64,000 nt of DNA from Diplosphaera chodatii (Eukaryota > Chlorophyta > Trebouxiophyceae > Prasiolales > Stichococcaceae): contig JAALGY010000012.1 in assembly GCA_032358165.1 (NCBI GenBank), positions 2,790,001 to 2,854,000 of the forward strand, written 5' to 3'. Each line of letters opens with the position of its first letter. The first letter of the stretch is position 1. The notes under the pieces were generated by a model that did no database searches, was not told the origin of the DNA, and saw nothing but the letters and a program-made list of their open reading frames with translations. Shown in pieces: positions 12,744 to 23,922 of this stretch. The position numbers and the translations under genes are program-made.

Positions 12744-13212
12744 CTCAATATATAGACTCCCCAGGTACTGTTCACTGCGACAGCACGCTGCCAGTTGGTA
12801 CTTACTGGTCCGCTAGATTGGAAGCAGCACAGACCTCGAGTACGTGCTGGCGGTAGGGTGGCAGACGTGGCAGTGAATGCATCGGCATCCTGCTGCCAGT
12901 GGTTCGCACGTGAGGTGTTTACGTGTTGCCGAGTCGTCTCGATGTCACGTGCGTGTGTGCTCAAGTGCTCTGTTAACTTGTCAGCAACAGCGAACTTCTG
13001 CTGTGCACAATGTGCCCCTGTCGAGCTTGTTCCACTGAGTCCCTACTACTCCTTGCGCGGCCAATATAGCAGCTGAGTCTGTGACATGGTCGCGGCTGGC
13101 TAGCCACGGCGGACCGGAAGTGCAGCACCGCAAACCAGGCTGGCTATGCAGCAAATGGTGCTGGGGGACTCCAGTCAAGCACACGCATGCTGTGTGGATG
13201 ACCTGATACCTC
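12744..13212. promoter_or_regulatory. Putative divergent promoter region
   Basis: About 470 nt separate the minus-strand start at 12743 from the plus-strand ATG at 13213. No coding feature is recognisable. A shared promoter is inferred from gene orientation only, and I see no clear TATA or other box. Confidence 0.3.
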
Positions 13213-15511
13213 ATGCGTCGCTCGACCATGATCAAAGCTGCTGCAGCTGGGGCTGTTATGATGCTATCACTCTGGACGGTAACGCTCAGCTGGCCAACGC
13301 CAGTGTATCTGCAGGTGAGACTGTGACTGAACTTCACATACCGAGGTGGTAGCCTGCATGCTTCTGCGTGCTATTGCCCATCCTTCTGACACCCCAGCTT
13401 GCATCCCTTGGCCTCAATAAACAGTATTGGTGGCACCATGAGGCTTGGTAGCGTCTGGTGGATTGGCAGATTGGCGAAGTGGAGCAGCCGTCGGACAACG
13501 CAGCAACAACGATGCTGCCCTCTGGCTTCGCGAGGCTGGGGTTGCTGCCATGGGATGTGCTGGACGCGGCAAAAGCAGCAGCTACGGACAGGAAAGAGGT
13601 CATGCTGGCGGTCGCCAACCTGCGGGCTGTTGTGACAATGCTGCCAACTCTGCTGCTCAGGTGACAGCTTTCCCTGCCTGCCGCACATCGAACTGCGCTG
13701 GTGCATACCTATCTACAGCCTTACCGCTGCAGATAGGGAATTTGATGCATGTGGCAGCAAAGCACGACAATGCACAACAACACTTCTTGAGCGCAACCTG
13801 GTCCGTGCAGCATGCGATTGGCGCCATCCATGGACATCAGTCGGCACCTCATTGTGGAGGTGGACTCAGCGCCAGCGCTGCAGGTGAGCAGCAGCTTGCG
13901 GGGATGTACCACTTTGCCTGGCTTCCGATATGACCACCCCAGCGTGAGCCGGCTGCCTGGAGCCTTTGAGCGGCCTGTGTTGCCTGCGCAGGCGTGCCGG
14001 CGTCTTCACAGCTTCTGCACCATACAGCCAGGGCGCGGTGATCACCTTCACGGCTGCGTCTCCTTGCTTGCACAACCTGTCGATGCAAGATGCTGAAGAT
14101 CATGCTGTACTGGGCTGCCGGTCAGCTTTGGAGGACGGCGAAGCATGCTTGCGATCCCCATGCATGTGCAGCTGACAAGCCCGCTGCAGCATCACGCACA
14201 GCCGACTTTGGGACGCGAGACTACTTTGACCTAAACTGGCACAGCCTGAGATTGGCGCGCCTGCTGCTGAGTGAGGTGCGCCTTCACACCACAGTCAGTG
14301 CACCATGGCATGCCTCCAGGGGTCCTTGCAGTGACAGTACACGGTGAGCGTGCTCGTAGCGTCTGACATTCTGATGTCTACACTCCATGCTGCCGCAGGG
14401 TTATACAGTCTTGAATGTTGGTACGCAACCACCATCTGCACGAAGCTGTTGGCATGGAGCCTGCTGGTGACACTTGTGCGTTTGGCGCCAATTGCGATCC
14501 TGCAGCTGTAAGGCTAAGTCGAGGGTCTGTGCATGCAGATGTGGATGTCGGGCTCGTGCAGAACCCTTTCGAGATGCCCGATATGCAGCATGATGGACTG
14601 GCCGACTTTGTAGCAGCACGGGACCCCTCTGGAGAGTAAGGACTTGCCTGCAAAGCTGCCAGCGTAAACGCTGGAGTGCTGTGCTGCTGGCGTGCTGCAG
14701 TCAGGAGTCATATTCAAGTATGCTGCTGCACAGGTTTTGCCTTGGCTTTATTTTGTTTAGACCCCGGAGCACAGTGACGGCTGTGCTGGACTGGATGCTG
14801 GAGGTTAATGCGCGGCCCCGACGCAAGTCGAAACGCATGGGCGCACTGAATGAGCAGACCCTCTTCAACTTGTGAGTAGCGGCACAGCGGCGTCACAAGG
14901 CATGACACGATGTGACATGCGGAGCTGAGTAGAGTGCCGTGCTGCATGGGTACCCAGTGGCCTGAGTGATCAGCTAGCCACCGCAAGCGAGCGCACGCAG
15001 TGGCGTGCTGCAGGATTTTGGATGGAGACAGTGCCGTGCCCATGCCGGACGCTGCCCAGGGCATCTCATACGCAGAACTGGACAGCAGCGAGTTCCTGAG
15101 CCTCTGCGATCTCGATGAGGAGCGGGAGGAACTGCCCGACCAGGTGGCCTTTGCCAAGAGCTTTGGCCGACGCATGCAAGAGGAGGGCGGGTTCCAGAGG
15201 TCCGTTTGTGCTGCTGTGCTGCTTCTGCTGGGCTGTGTTGGAACACATGGCGCACTCTCCAAGGCTGCGAGAAGCCTGCAAACCCCTTGCTTGCAGCAGG
15301 GACAGCCTAGTGCAGGACAGTCGCAACATTGTCCAACTCCAAATGTTGCGTGCTGCGCAGGTTGTATGGTGTGCACATGAACTGCTGCTACATGCAAGAC
15401 GTGGGCAGCGGCATCCCTGTGTCCTGCAAGATGGCCTCCCTCTCCGCCGTGCTTCAGTGGCATGCACACTACGCAGCCAGTTTGCAGGGCTCAGCACTTG
15501 GCTGGGCGTGA
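13213..15511 (+). CDS. RRA/XEG113-like nucleotide-sugar transferase (GT77-type)
   Basis: The ten-exon model is 13213-13314, 13470-13660, 13811-13883, 13992-14037, 14190-14275, 14399-14420, 14539-14635, 14734-14871, 15014-15199 and 15361-15511. It totals 1092 nt, giving 363 residues with no internal stop. The N-terminus MRRSTMIK is followed by a hydrophobic helix (AAAAGAVMMLSLWTVTLSW), a type II Golgi anchor. The fold signature is clear. GYTVLNVDVDVGLVQNPF places a D-V-D metal and nucleotide-sugar motif at residues 174-176. It is followed by FCLGFILFRP and by NEQTLFN near residue 250, as in the nucleotide-diphospho-sugar transferase family (PF03407) that includes plant RRA and XEG113 arabinosyltransferases. 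Donor sugar and acceptor cannot be read from sequence. The DVD codons are assembled across an intron (G at 14420, AT at 14539). The first three junctions are less certain than the rest. Confidence 0.85.
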
Positions 15512-16164
15512 CAGCATGTGCCATTACAACTAATTAGAGCACGACACATCCTTAGCTATAGTGGGAGGTTCAGTACAGCAAGCATGAAGGCACAGGAAGG
15601 AGTACAGATGACAGATTTCATGAGGGGTCCATCAACATTGTGCGATCAGTGTGCTGGGTGTGTGAATGACCACTAGTCAGAGATGGGCCATCAGACACTA
15701 CGTGATGTGCTACACATGTTTCTTCACAGCACAGCAGATGCTGACCGCTTGCACTCCTACGCTTGCAGCGAACCATTGAATGCCTTAAAGAGGTTACGGA
15801 AACACAGACCACAGCAACCTGCTGTCATGTGTCGTCTCTTGGCCACATACTTGGCACCACTTCTACTATGCTGAGCAAAGTCCTGAATGGCAGCAACACC
15901 GCCAAGGACGGCTGATGGCCTCCCGTGCACAGGGGTAGGTACAGGCTGCCCATCTGTTCGCTCGATATGGATGGTGTAGTGCTGCCTGCATAGCGCCCCA
16001 GGAAGATGCACATCGGGTGCCTTCACAACACCAGCACAGCAACAGCTCAGCAGAGCAAAGTGTGAGTACCGGGCTGCACCATGGCCAAATATCAGTGCAA
16101 ATGCGAGTGAGCGCAGTTGTGTGCACCACACCGGCGTTGCAATGAGAGGCCCCAGCGCACCCGC
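15512..16164. other. Unassigned spacer
   Basis: The spacer lies between the 3' end of the RRA-like gene and the truncated DUF3431 fragment. The minus strand shows none of the later DUF3431 exons expected here if the fragment were complete. No other feature is recognised. Confidence 0.4.
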
Positions 16165-17093
16165 AGGTATGCGGTCGCCTCGCGCCCCCTGCCGGTGGCC
16201 ATGTACGGGCAAGCGGCCGGCTGCTGCCGCTGCTGTCGCATTGCTGGCAGTCAGGTCTGCAGCAGCAAGGCCAGCTTCTGAGCAGCACTGCCAGTCGCAA
16301 TCTTCTCAGGAGGCTCTGGCATGCATCTGCGCAGGCTACTGGTGCTTTGCGCCCGACGCAATTCTGACCTTGGCAGCGCCTCCGCATCTTAAAATCGTCC
16401 TATACTACAAAGGTACGCAACGCCATCACATTGCCCGGCTGCGCGTCAGTCCAGCGCGCCTCACTGCACGCGTAGCACGTTTATGCTTGGTGCTTGTGCG
16501 GCTGTAGATATCCTCCAGGTTTGCCCCTTTGCTGTGAACATGCTCACTGTGTGGGGCGCCCCAACAGCCATACCGCCCATCCTCTGTTCTCGGCGCACCA
16601 CACTGAGCGGCGTACACAACAGAAGCAACGTCACAAACGTGGGCCACCTTTACGTGTCGATCTCAGAGGCTGCAACAAATCATATGAGCGAACCTGCGTC
16701 AGTGCTTGCGGCAAGAGCGATGTGTCAGCCGCTTTCGCCACTCAACCTGGGCTAATTGTATGCTTCATGCTGTGCCCTGCTGCTGCAGAGCGGCCTCTGC
16801 ACCCGCCCTCATGGCTGTGCCCGGTCCCTGTGGCGACAGCTGCCATGCCACCGGCGCCAGTTGCGGCTGGCTGTTCGTCACACACCGCAGCGTACCTGCG
16901 CAGGCGGTCGCACCAAGGAACGTCATGTCCCTCCTGGTATACGAGCAGCTGTGACGGCGATGACAACTCATTGCTTCCCTTCCAACTCCTTGTGATGCGG
17001 TGCTGCGCATACCTAATGGTGTCAGCGGGAGCAGCAGAAGCGCCCACTGTTGCAGCTACCAACCACAGCCATGGTGCGCGCATGTGCAGCCCT
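16165..17093 (-). pseudogene. Truncated DUF3431 fragment (5' half only)
   Basis: Four blocks on the minus strand match the first half of the DUF3431 genes, in the right order. They are an anchor exon (about 17013-17092), with the same ...GACACCATTAG|GTATG end as copy 2; a stem exon (about 16782-16872, WQLSPQGPG...AGAEAALQQ); the ARWTDAQPGN exon (about 16380-16460); and the MATGRGREATAYL exon (about 16170-16290). Compared with copy 2, the anchor exon carries single-base insertions that break the hydrophobic frame. The third block has an in-frame TAG at 16400-16402, just after RTFVV. None of the later exons (WHR, FWEPLGL, CCAEFVV, GEPW) is found downstream. It is therefore a decayed partial duplicate. 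Its nucleotide similarity is closer to copies 2 and 3 than to copy 1. Confidence 0.65.
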
Positions 17094-17934
17094 GCACCAG
17101 CGCTCGCCAACCTGAGACGTTCTTAATCACACTAAGAGCAGCGTATCTTGCAGACTGCATCAGCACTGACATGCATATGCAGGCAAAAGGGATGTCGCCG
17201 CTGCATTATTCTGTTTTGCCTACCTACTATTCGAGGCGACTGCCTGGTCGTCGCGGCTGTCCAAGGCGACTCCCGTTGGCCTTCGCAGGCGCCGTAGGTA
17301 TTTGCACGCGATCCAGAACATTCGATGATGGACGATGGGCGAGCCCCTGACAGGCCGTCAAGGACAAGCAGGATGCATGGCAGGTGCTTGCATGAACACC
17401 TTTACGCTCGATGTCCGTAGGGGCTGTGCGATGCTGGTAGGATATTTTCATCAGCCGCAAGGGTCAACAACCGCACACAGTGCTGAAGTACCGTCTGCAT
17501 AGGCAAACCGCGATTCTGCTGCCGGCACCTATGGGGAAGTTACATGTTCCAGCCTAGACGTCACCAGTAGGCACGAACGGCGCCTCTCTGGACACGTCCA
17601 GAACCGTCTGGGGCAAGGCTACGCAGCATGACAGTCACAGTGCAGGGGTGCGGCGAGTGTTTGCTATTGTCACATCTTGAATCAATGATGGCGCAATGAA
17701 TAGTCATGAGTCCAGCGCACGCAGGAAGCACATGCTTCGGCAGCTGACAAGAATCTGAAAAAGCGGAGCATCGCAATCTAAGCCGCCTGAAAGCTTCGCA
17801 TGCCAACATGCATCGTAGTACAGCCCTAAGACTTCTTGCCTCGCAGGTCTGCCTTGCCTCAATGTATCCCGCACGGGCGCTGCTGCCGTATCATGCAACC
17901 CCTTTTCAGCATACTCCTGATGGGTGGGCATGTT
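17094..17934. other. Unassigned spacer
   Basis: No recognisable gene. The stretch includes the 3' flank of the GT15-like gene on the minus strand; a TTACA (TGTAA on the minus strand) at about 17537 is a possible poly(A) signal for it. Confidence 0.35.
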
Positions 17935-20890
17935 CTATGGGTAGCAGAGAGAAATTGCTGGCAGGCACAAACATCTGCATGCACACCACACGCCCACTCT
18001 TGGCATAACCATGACATGACATGCCACCCTTTGGCCTTCTGTTTTGCATTGCAAATCAAAGTGGACAACTTGCGAGTCAGGTGCATCATCAGTCGGTCTA
18101 CACACCTGCCACACCATGCCCTCAACAGCTTGCTCCTGCCACCTGTTCCGAAAGTGCGCTCCCGTACTCACAACCAGCTGCACATACCTGTACAGCGCCA
18201 CCAATTGCCGGTGAGTGAAACATCCAAGTCAGTGCGACCGGAAGTCTGTGACTACAACTTGCCAGCTGTACGTCTAAACCGCTGCCAGCAGGTTAGAGTC
18301 CTCTCGATGCTCATTAGAAGTGAGTACATGAGCACATCATGCTGCATCACAACGTTGAAAATGTTGGGCAAATCAGGGGAGATGAAACAAGCCAAAGCAG
18401 CATGACATCCGTTGTGACCTTGATCAACTTGATGCTGACCCTGAGCACTTACCGCTGAACTGCGGGTTGCTGCCAGAAGCGTACATCAATCACGACGCAG
18501 TTGCCGTACAACACTGTGGGATGCCACCCGAGGCGGGCTCCTGCATTGCAAGGGTTCACGCTCTGCAAGAGGAAGCATGCCATCATAACACAATTGTAGC
18601 TTGTGTTCAATGCCAGCTGCATACATTGCTGGAGCTCGTACAAGCAAGTGCACACTATTGCAAACTCGAGTCATCGCACCATCGCTGTTCGTTGCCGTCT
18701 GTTGCGTGAGGAGGCCCTCCCAGCCTTGGGGCGTGCACCGCTCGAATAGCGTCTCCGGCTGCATGTTCTCGTTGACCATGAAGTAAGCCGTGAGCTCTGG
18801 CAGCCCTGCAGCAGCAATGGCACATGCTATGACACAAGGACCCTCGATCACAAGATCTTGTTGATGTGGCACTTGAGCGCCTGCCCACAAGACACTACCG
18901 TTGCGCACTGCCAGTGTGCATGTGCATGATGTTCAAGATGAATATGGTATTGCTACATCATGCGCAATTCAAAGAGTTGCACTGCATAGTACACATGCCG
19001 TGCACAGCAAAGTTCACACCAACCTATTGTGACTTCAAGACCATCGTCAACCACCGCCTTTGAGGCCATCAACAAACCGTTCTCTTGCATGTGAGCTATG
19101 ATGTTGAATTGCATGGGTTGCAGTATGGACGAATCATCGTCCGTTTGCCACAAATACTGATATCCCAACCGATCTGCATGCCACAGAATGGTATGAAAAG
19201 TCAGTGTGTTGAATGAATCCGAGAATCTGCACATGTGCGCTCACCTCGGCTGGCACTTCACATCAAACACGGAGTTTGCAGTTGTACAATGCATATGTGG
19301 CCAACCCATACACCTCATGCATGTTGTGTCCAAGGCCAGCGGACACCCGTGGACTTGCAAAACATGATCCTTTTGTTGCCATTGACTATGGCGCAGAGAC
19401 GGAGCAACCTCTGAGAGACTCGCCTGCAAGTTCGAATTGGAATAGCAAGCGCCAGTGGCCCATTCGCCGGTAGTTCTCGGCAAAACCTGTTCTCCAATGG
19501 CTGCTGTCGCCAGCCTGCGTTTTCAAAACCTCATCAGGCGTGCTTCACGTAGGTGTAGACCGGCGCATGGCAAAGGCTTTCCAAGTAGGGAGCGCATGTT
19601 TGAGGGTAGCATCATGCAAAGCTTGGTATCCTAACTGATTTCATGCACTGTGGCACCGAAGCGGACATGACAGCCAAACAATCACCTCTGGTGGCGTTAC
19701 CCAGTGCTCATCGAGTGCCATGAAGAACACATTCGCTGCTTCCGACTCATTTGGGCAAAAGTGTCTGGTGAAGGTGCTGGCGCTGTTGTTGAGAGAAAAT
19801 ATGAACAAATCCGCTGGTGAGGAGGGGAAAACCTGCACCAACGAGATGAACATCCGAAGGAGTCAAGGCATCACCTAGATAATCAGAAGTTCGACACCCA
19901 TGCTTCTATAACTCACAGCTTCACCATTGCAGATGCATGCCGTACTGTGATGTGAAGTGACATTTGACATCGTGAGGCAAGAGCTTGACCGCTCGCTGCG
20001 CCTCATGACCGGACGGGCTCGCTGCGCTGACATTGCATGTTGGAATCGGCAAGCCTCAGAGAACGCGCCTGCTTTTGGAGGTTACTGATGGTGCAGCACA
20101 GCCGTTCGCGCCGTGAGCTCAACAGCGGAATGAAGACCCTGGCCGTCGTGCCTGCATCTCAGCAGCAGCATAGCATACAGCCGCAGCCGCCACATAGTGT
20201 CCTCGTGCAGACTGACAGGAGCGCCACATTTCGGCCAGTCATTGTTGCTAAGGCGGATCACCTGCCTTGCGATCACCCATAAGTGCCTTTGCTCGAGCAA
20301 GTGATCGGCAGACGGTGCCGCCGTTCTCTACACATGCTGCGTCCGGCTGCACAGGCGCTCGGGCGTGAGCCGCACCCACCATCAGGTCAGCGATCAGCGG
20401 GGCATCCTTCCGCAAGTCCAGGTCAAAATCAGAGGCTATGTCGGTGTTGAGAATCTCTGGCGCTGCCGGGCCTGCGCTTCCTTTCATGGCACCTCTGCGA
20501 GATACCGCTGCTGTGGTGTTGCGCGTTGCTGCCACCAGCAATCCTGCCGCAAGGTGCAGAGCTCGGTGACCAAGGGTGTAATAGTGATGTTGAACGACGT
20601 TGTCAGTAACCTCAGGAGTGCTTGTTGACGGGACAGCTGCGGATCTGGCTGCGGTGGTGCTCACGCACAGCTAGCTGACATTGTACCAGTATCGTGCGTG
20701 TGTGCTTTCCAGTGCGCGCACCTCTAAGACTGGGGAGTCTGTGTGGGTACGATCGCACCCATCCGGTCGTGACTGGGTGGCGCGGCAAGCCACCTGGCTG
20801 CACGCCCAAGAGCAACAACAGTGCTACGCACGCTGCAGCACCTAACAGCACCGAGGCGGCGGCTGCTGCGAGGTTCGGGCGGTGTTGCAT
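17935..20890 (-). CDS. GT15/KTR-like glycosyltransferase
   Basis: A multi-exon minus-strand gene. The ATG at 20890 opens MQHRPNLAAAAAS, then a long hydrophobic helix (VLLGAAACVALLLLLG): a type II anchor. The first exon ends at 20794 and the second spans 20376-20648. An exon from 20151 begins the catalytic region (TTARVFIPLLSSRRERL). Further exons show FPSSPADLFIFSLNN, then YRRMGHWRLLFQFELA (ending 19434). The exon at 19024-19173 has LGYQYLWQTDDDSS and the next, from 18805, has LPELTAYFMVNENMQPETLF. These are followed by TVLYGNCVVIDVRFWQQP, then GAHFRNRWQEQAVEG. The order RRMGHWR, TDDDS, YGNC, FRNRW with a following His-Phe parallels fungal Kre2/Ktr alpha-1,2-mannosyltransferases. A mannosyl transfer in the Golgi is thus the family-level expectation; the donor is not provable here. 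The intron after 19434 appears to use a GC donor. The C-terminus (stop at 17935) and some middle junctions are tentative. Confidence 0.75.
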
Positions 20891-21927
20891 GATGATGTGG
20901 AAACGCTGATCTCAGGTGTCACAACAGTCTGCTATCAAGTTGACGGTGTCTCAAGGTACGGCATGCGCTTGTTGTGTTTACACCGCCGGCCAGGACAGAT
21001 CCGGACGTCCGGACGATGGCACGTGGCCGGCTGGCACGGATCTCAACGTTCAGCGATATGTACGTATGTTTCGACCGTACCGACACTGCAGATTTGGGCT
21101 TTGCTGCCCGTGCGCGAGCTGCAGGTAGAGCGCATCAGCCAGCATGCTTAGTCACAGCCTACACGTGTGATGATTCAGCTAGAGCCACGTGTGATTTCCA
21201 CTGTGTTCTACGTAAACAGGAGACGACCCTGTGTTGTCACACAGCGCATGTGCCCGAACGGAGGAGCCCGCAGAACGCAGTGCGATGAAGCTGAGTTTGA
21301 TCATTCTGATCAGGCCATGTCGTATGCCGACAGGGCTAGGTGTACGCATCGCGCATGTGCGGGCAAGCAAGCGGTGGACACTGTGGATGGTGCCAGTAGA
21401 TACAATGTGTGAGATCTGGGCTGCTCATCTAAAGGGAATGACATGCTGGCACACCTGCGCCATGCATGTCCAGAAGCTGCTTTCTGACATGCGATCCCAG
21501 CCACCAGAACTACAGGCACAGGACTCCACTGCATTGACACAGCCGACGGAGCGACTACATTACTGTAGCTGCCAGCAAAGTCGTGCGCCCACATCCCTCG
21601 CCACTGCTGCTCAGAGTTGTGTTGTGCCAGGATAGCTGGCAACACACCCTGCTAAAGCCGCAGATGCTCTGGCAAGCCCGCTCACGGAGCAGTTGCGGCA
21701 ACCACTGTCACGCCAAAGGTGATGCACATTGTTGGCATACTGATCGCCCATCCACCAAAGCGCAGGCACTGCTGGTTGGCCTGCACAGCGGATGCAGCGG
21801 TGACGCACGCCATTGGTTGCAGCATGGACGACGTAGGCCATGCACCATGCGTGCAGCGTGCAGCACGCAGCGTACAACGGTGCGTACTACACACACCACA
21901 AAGACTGGTGTGCCCACACCAGGTGTT
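20891..21927. other. Unassigned spacer (GT15-like gene promoter side)
   Basis: About 1 kb between the start of the GT15-like gene and the 3' end of DUF3431 copy 2, both on the minus strand. Small ORFs occur on both strands, none with a recognisable motif. It probably contains the promoter of the GT15-like gene. Confidence 0.35.
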
Positions 21928-23369
21928 TCATGGGTGCGGCACGCGGTCCACATCCGGCCCTCGGTTGTAGCTACAGGGGTGGTTGACGGGCGGCGGCCAG
22001 TCGAAGGGGTCCTGTATCTCCTCCTCACTGCAGGACAGGAACGCTATTCACGAGTCGCCTCGCCCGATCTCGACCAAGAGGGAGGTGACTATGCGGCTGC
22101 CAGCAGCAGCCCGTGGTACATCAGCCTACTGGCAGTATTTCCACCTGATTTAGGACCTCCTAAGGATGTGCTCAAGCAGCAGGGAACCCACCTGAAGTGG
22201 ATCAGGTAGCACTTGCCGATGCCCAGCGTCACCCAGGGCTCGCCCTGCAAGTTGCACAAACTACAGTTTGGCAGCTCTCACGGGTCATTAGCATACAGCC
22301 AACCACGTCCCAAATGGGTCGCTGCTGACAGCTGACCATATGTTGTATATTTCTGCTGGCTCTGCAGCATGGGTCCTGACAGAGTGGCGGCTTCACAAAG
22401 GCGCTCACAAAGATGACGTGCCAGCTGTGCTCCATCGCAAAGGCGGAGCGCCCTCCTCTGGCGGGACCATGTTCAGGTTGTCCAGCAGGTCTGCGTAGAA
22501 GCTCCTTGGCCGGGCTCGAATGCGGTCCCGCCTCACCACAAACTCCGCGCAGCAGCCTGCAAAGTTGCACAGGAGGGTGAGGGCACTCGAACAGATGTGT
22601 ATGTGGATGGGTGCTGACATCCTGGCCCCGCCCCAGCTGTTAACTACAGGGCAGGACCACCGCCACCCTCTGCAGCTGCCCACAGGCAGGCATGGAGACC
22701 AGCGGCTGCTGCATCACCAAACCTGGTACTCAGCAGCTGCAGTGAAGGGCGGTAGTCGTGAGAACAACGTCTGTTGTGAACGGGTATGGGAATCGGTGGT
22801 GGTGCTGGGCTGCGCCTTGCTGGCAGCTGTCAAGTGCAGCTGCTGAGTGCAGCTGCGAAGACGCTGACCATCTGCATCACCTTCGTCACTCACAGCACAC
22901 CTGCATCAGGCTGCAGCGCATGATGACTACAGGCTCTCACCGGGTGCATGGACCTCGAAGGGCATCAGGCCGAGGGTGTTGTTCAGGCCCAGCGGCTCCC
23001 AGAAGTATTCTGCACACACAGCACACAGCGACTGTCTTGTGCTTAGGGATATCTGACAGCGCTGCCACACTGCTCATTGAGTCGAGCTACCTGCCAGCTG
23101 TATGAAACGACCTGTGCATGCAGCACACAATCGTGAGCAGCAATCATTGCTGTTGCAGGGTGCAATGGCTGCAAAGCTGCGCCCAGTGACGGCAGCAGCA
23201 GAGGCGATCTTGCTGGATGTGCCAATGTCATTGGATATCAGGCATGCAGCTGCAGTTCCTACAAAGGGCTGGACCCCAATCACAGCAGTGGCACTTCCTA
23301 AAACACCAATCATCACGTGGCATGTAGCCAGATGCACAGTCACCAGGCAGAGAGCGCGGGCTCCGCAGG

Positions 23370-23422
23370 CAGAGGGGGAGGAGGAGGAGGAGGAGAGGAG
23401 GAGGAGGAGAGGAGGAGGATGT
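23370..23422 (+). repeat. GGA/GAGGA purine-rich microsatellite
   Basis: A run of GGA and GAGGA units sits between two exons of DUF3431 copy 2, so it is intronic. It gives spurious Glu- and Ser-rich ORFs on the two strands. Confidence 0.8.
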
Positions 23423-23710
23423 CGAGGAGAGGGCAGCCCCGCGCTGCATGCCTCGCCTCTTCCCCTGCCCCGCACCTCGACTACCCCAAAGCAAAGATAG
23501 GCGGTGCCCTCAAAGCATGGACGGGCACTCACGCATGCGCCAGCCCGAGGCGGCACCTTGTGACCACGCTGCAGGCTTGCTAGTTAGGGTTCAGGGTTTA
23601 CAGCCGGGCGGGGCACTCACGCATGCGCCAGCCCTGCTCCTCGCAGCGCTCCCACCACTCGACAGCATTGCGGCGCTCGTCGCGGCAGCGCTCCGGCTCC
23701 GTCGGGCTGA

Positions 23711-23922
23711 CCATGATCGCCAGATCCCTGCAGCACGCACAGCTGGGGTTGCTGGCCGATGCTGTGATCGACGGACCACGGGGTGCAAGGTGGCACGTCA
23801 GGTGTCACACACCACCATGATCGCCAGATCCCTGCAGCACGCACAGCCTGCGTTGCTGGCTTTTGCTGTGGTCGACGGTCCACGGGGTGCAAGGTGGCAC
23901 GTCAGGTGTCACAAACCACCAA
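23711..23922 (+). repeat. ~104-bp tandem duplication in DUF3431 copy 2
   Basis: The sequence beginning CCATGATCGCCAGATCCCTG at 23711 recurs at 23815 and is followed both times by the same block ending GGCACGTCAGGTGTCACA. The period is 104 nt, with a few mismatches. On the minus strand the unit covers the acceptor and first codons (GGATCTGGCGATCATGG) of the DLAIMVS exon. The pseudogene therefore carries two copies of that splice site. Confidence 0.8.

Noticed and set aside
23584..23602. Telomere-like TTAGGGTTCAGGGTTTA
   Set aside because: Only about two imperfect units inside an intron of copy 2. Far too short for an interstitial telomere array.
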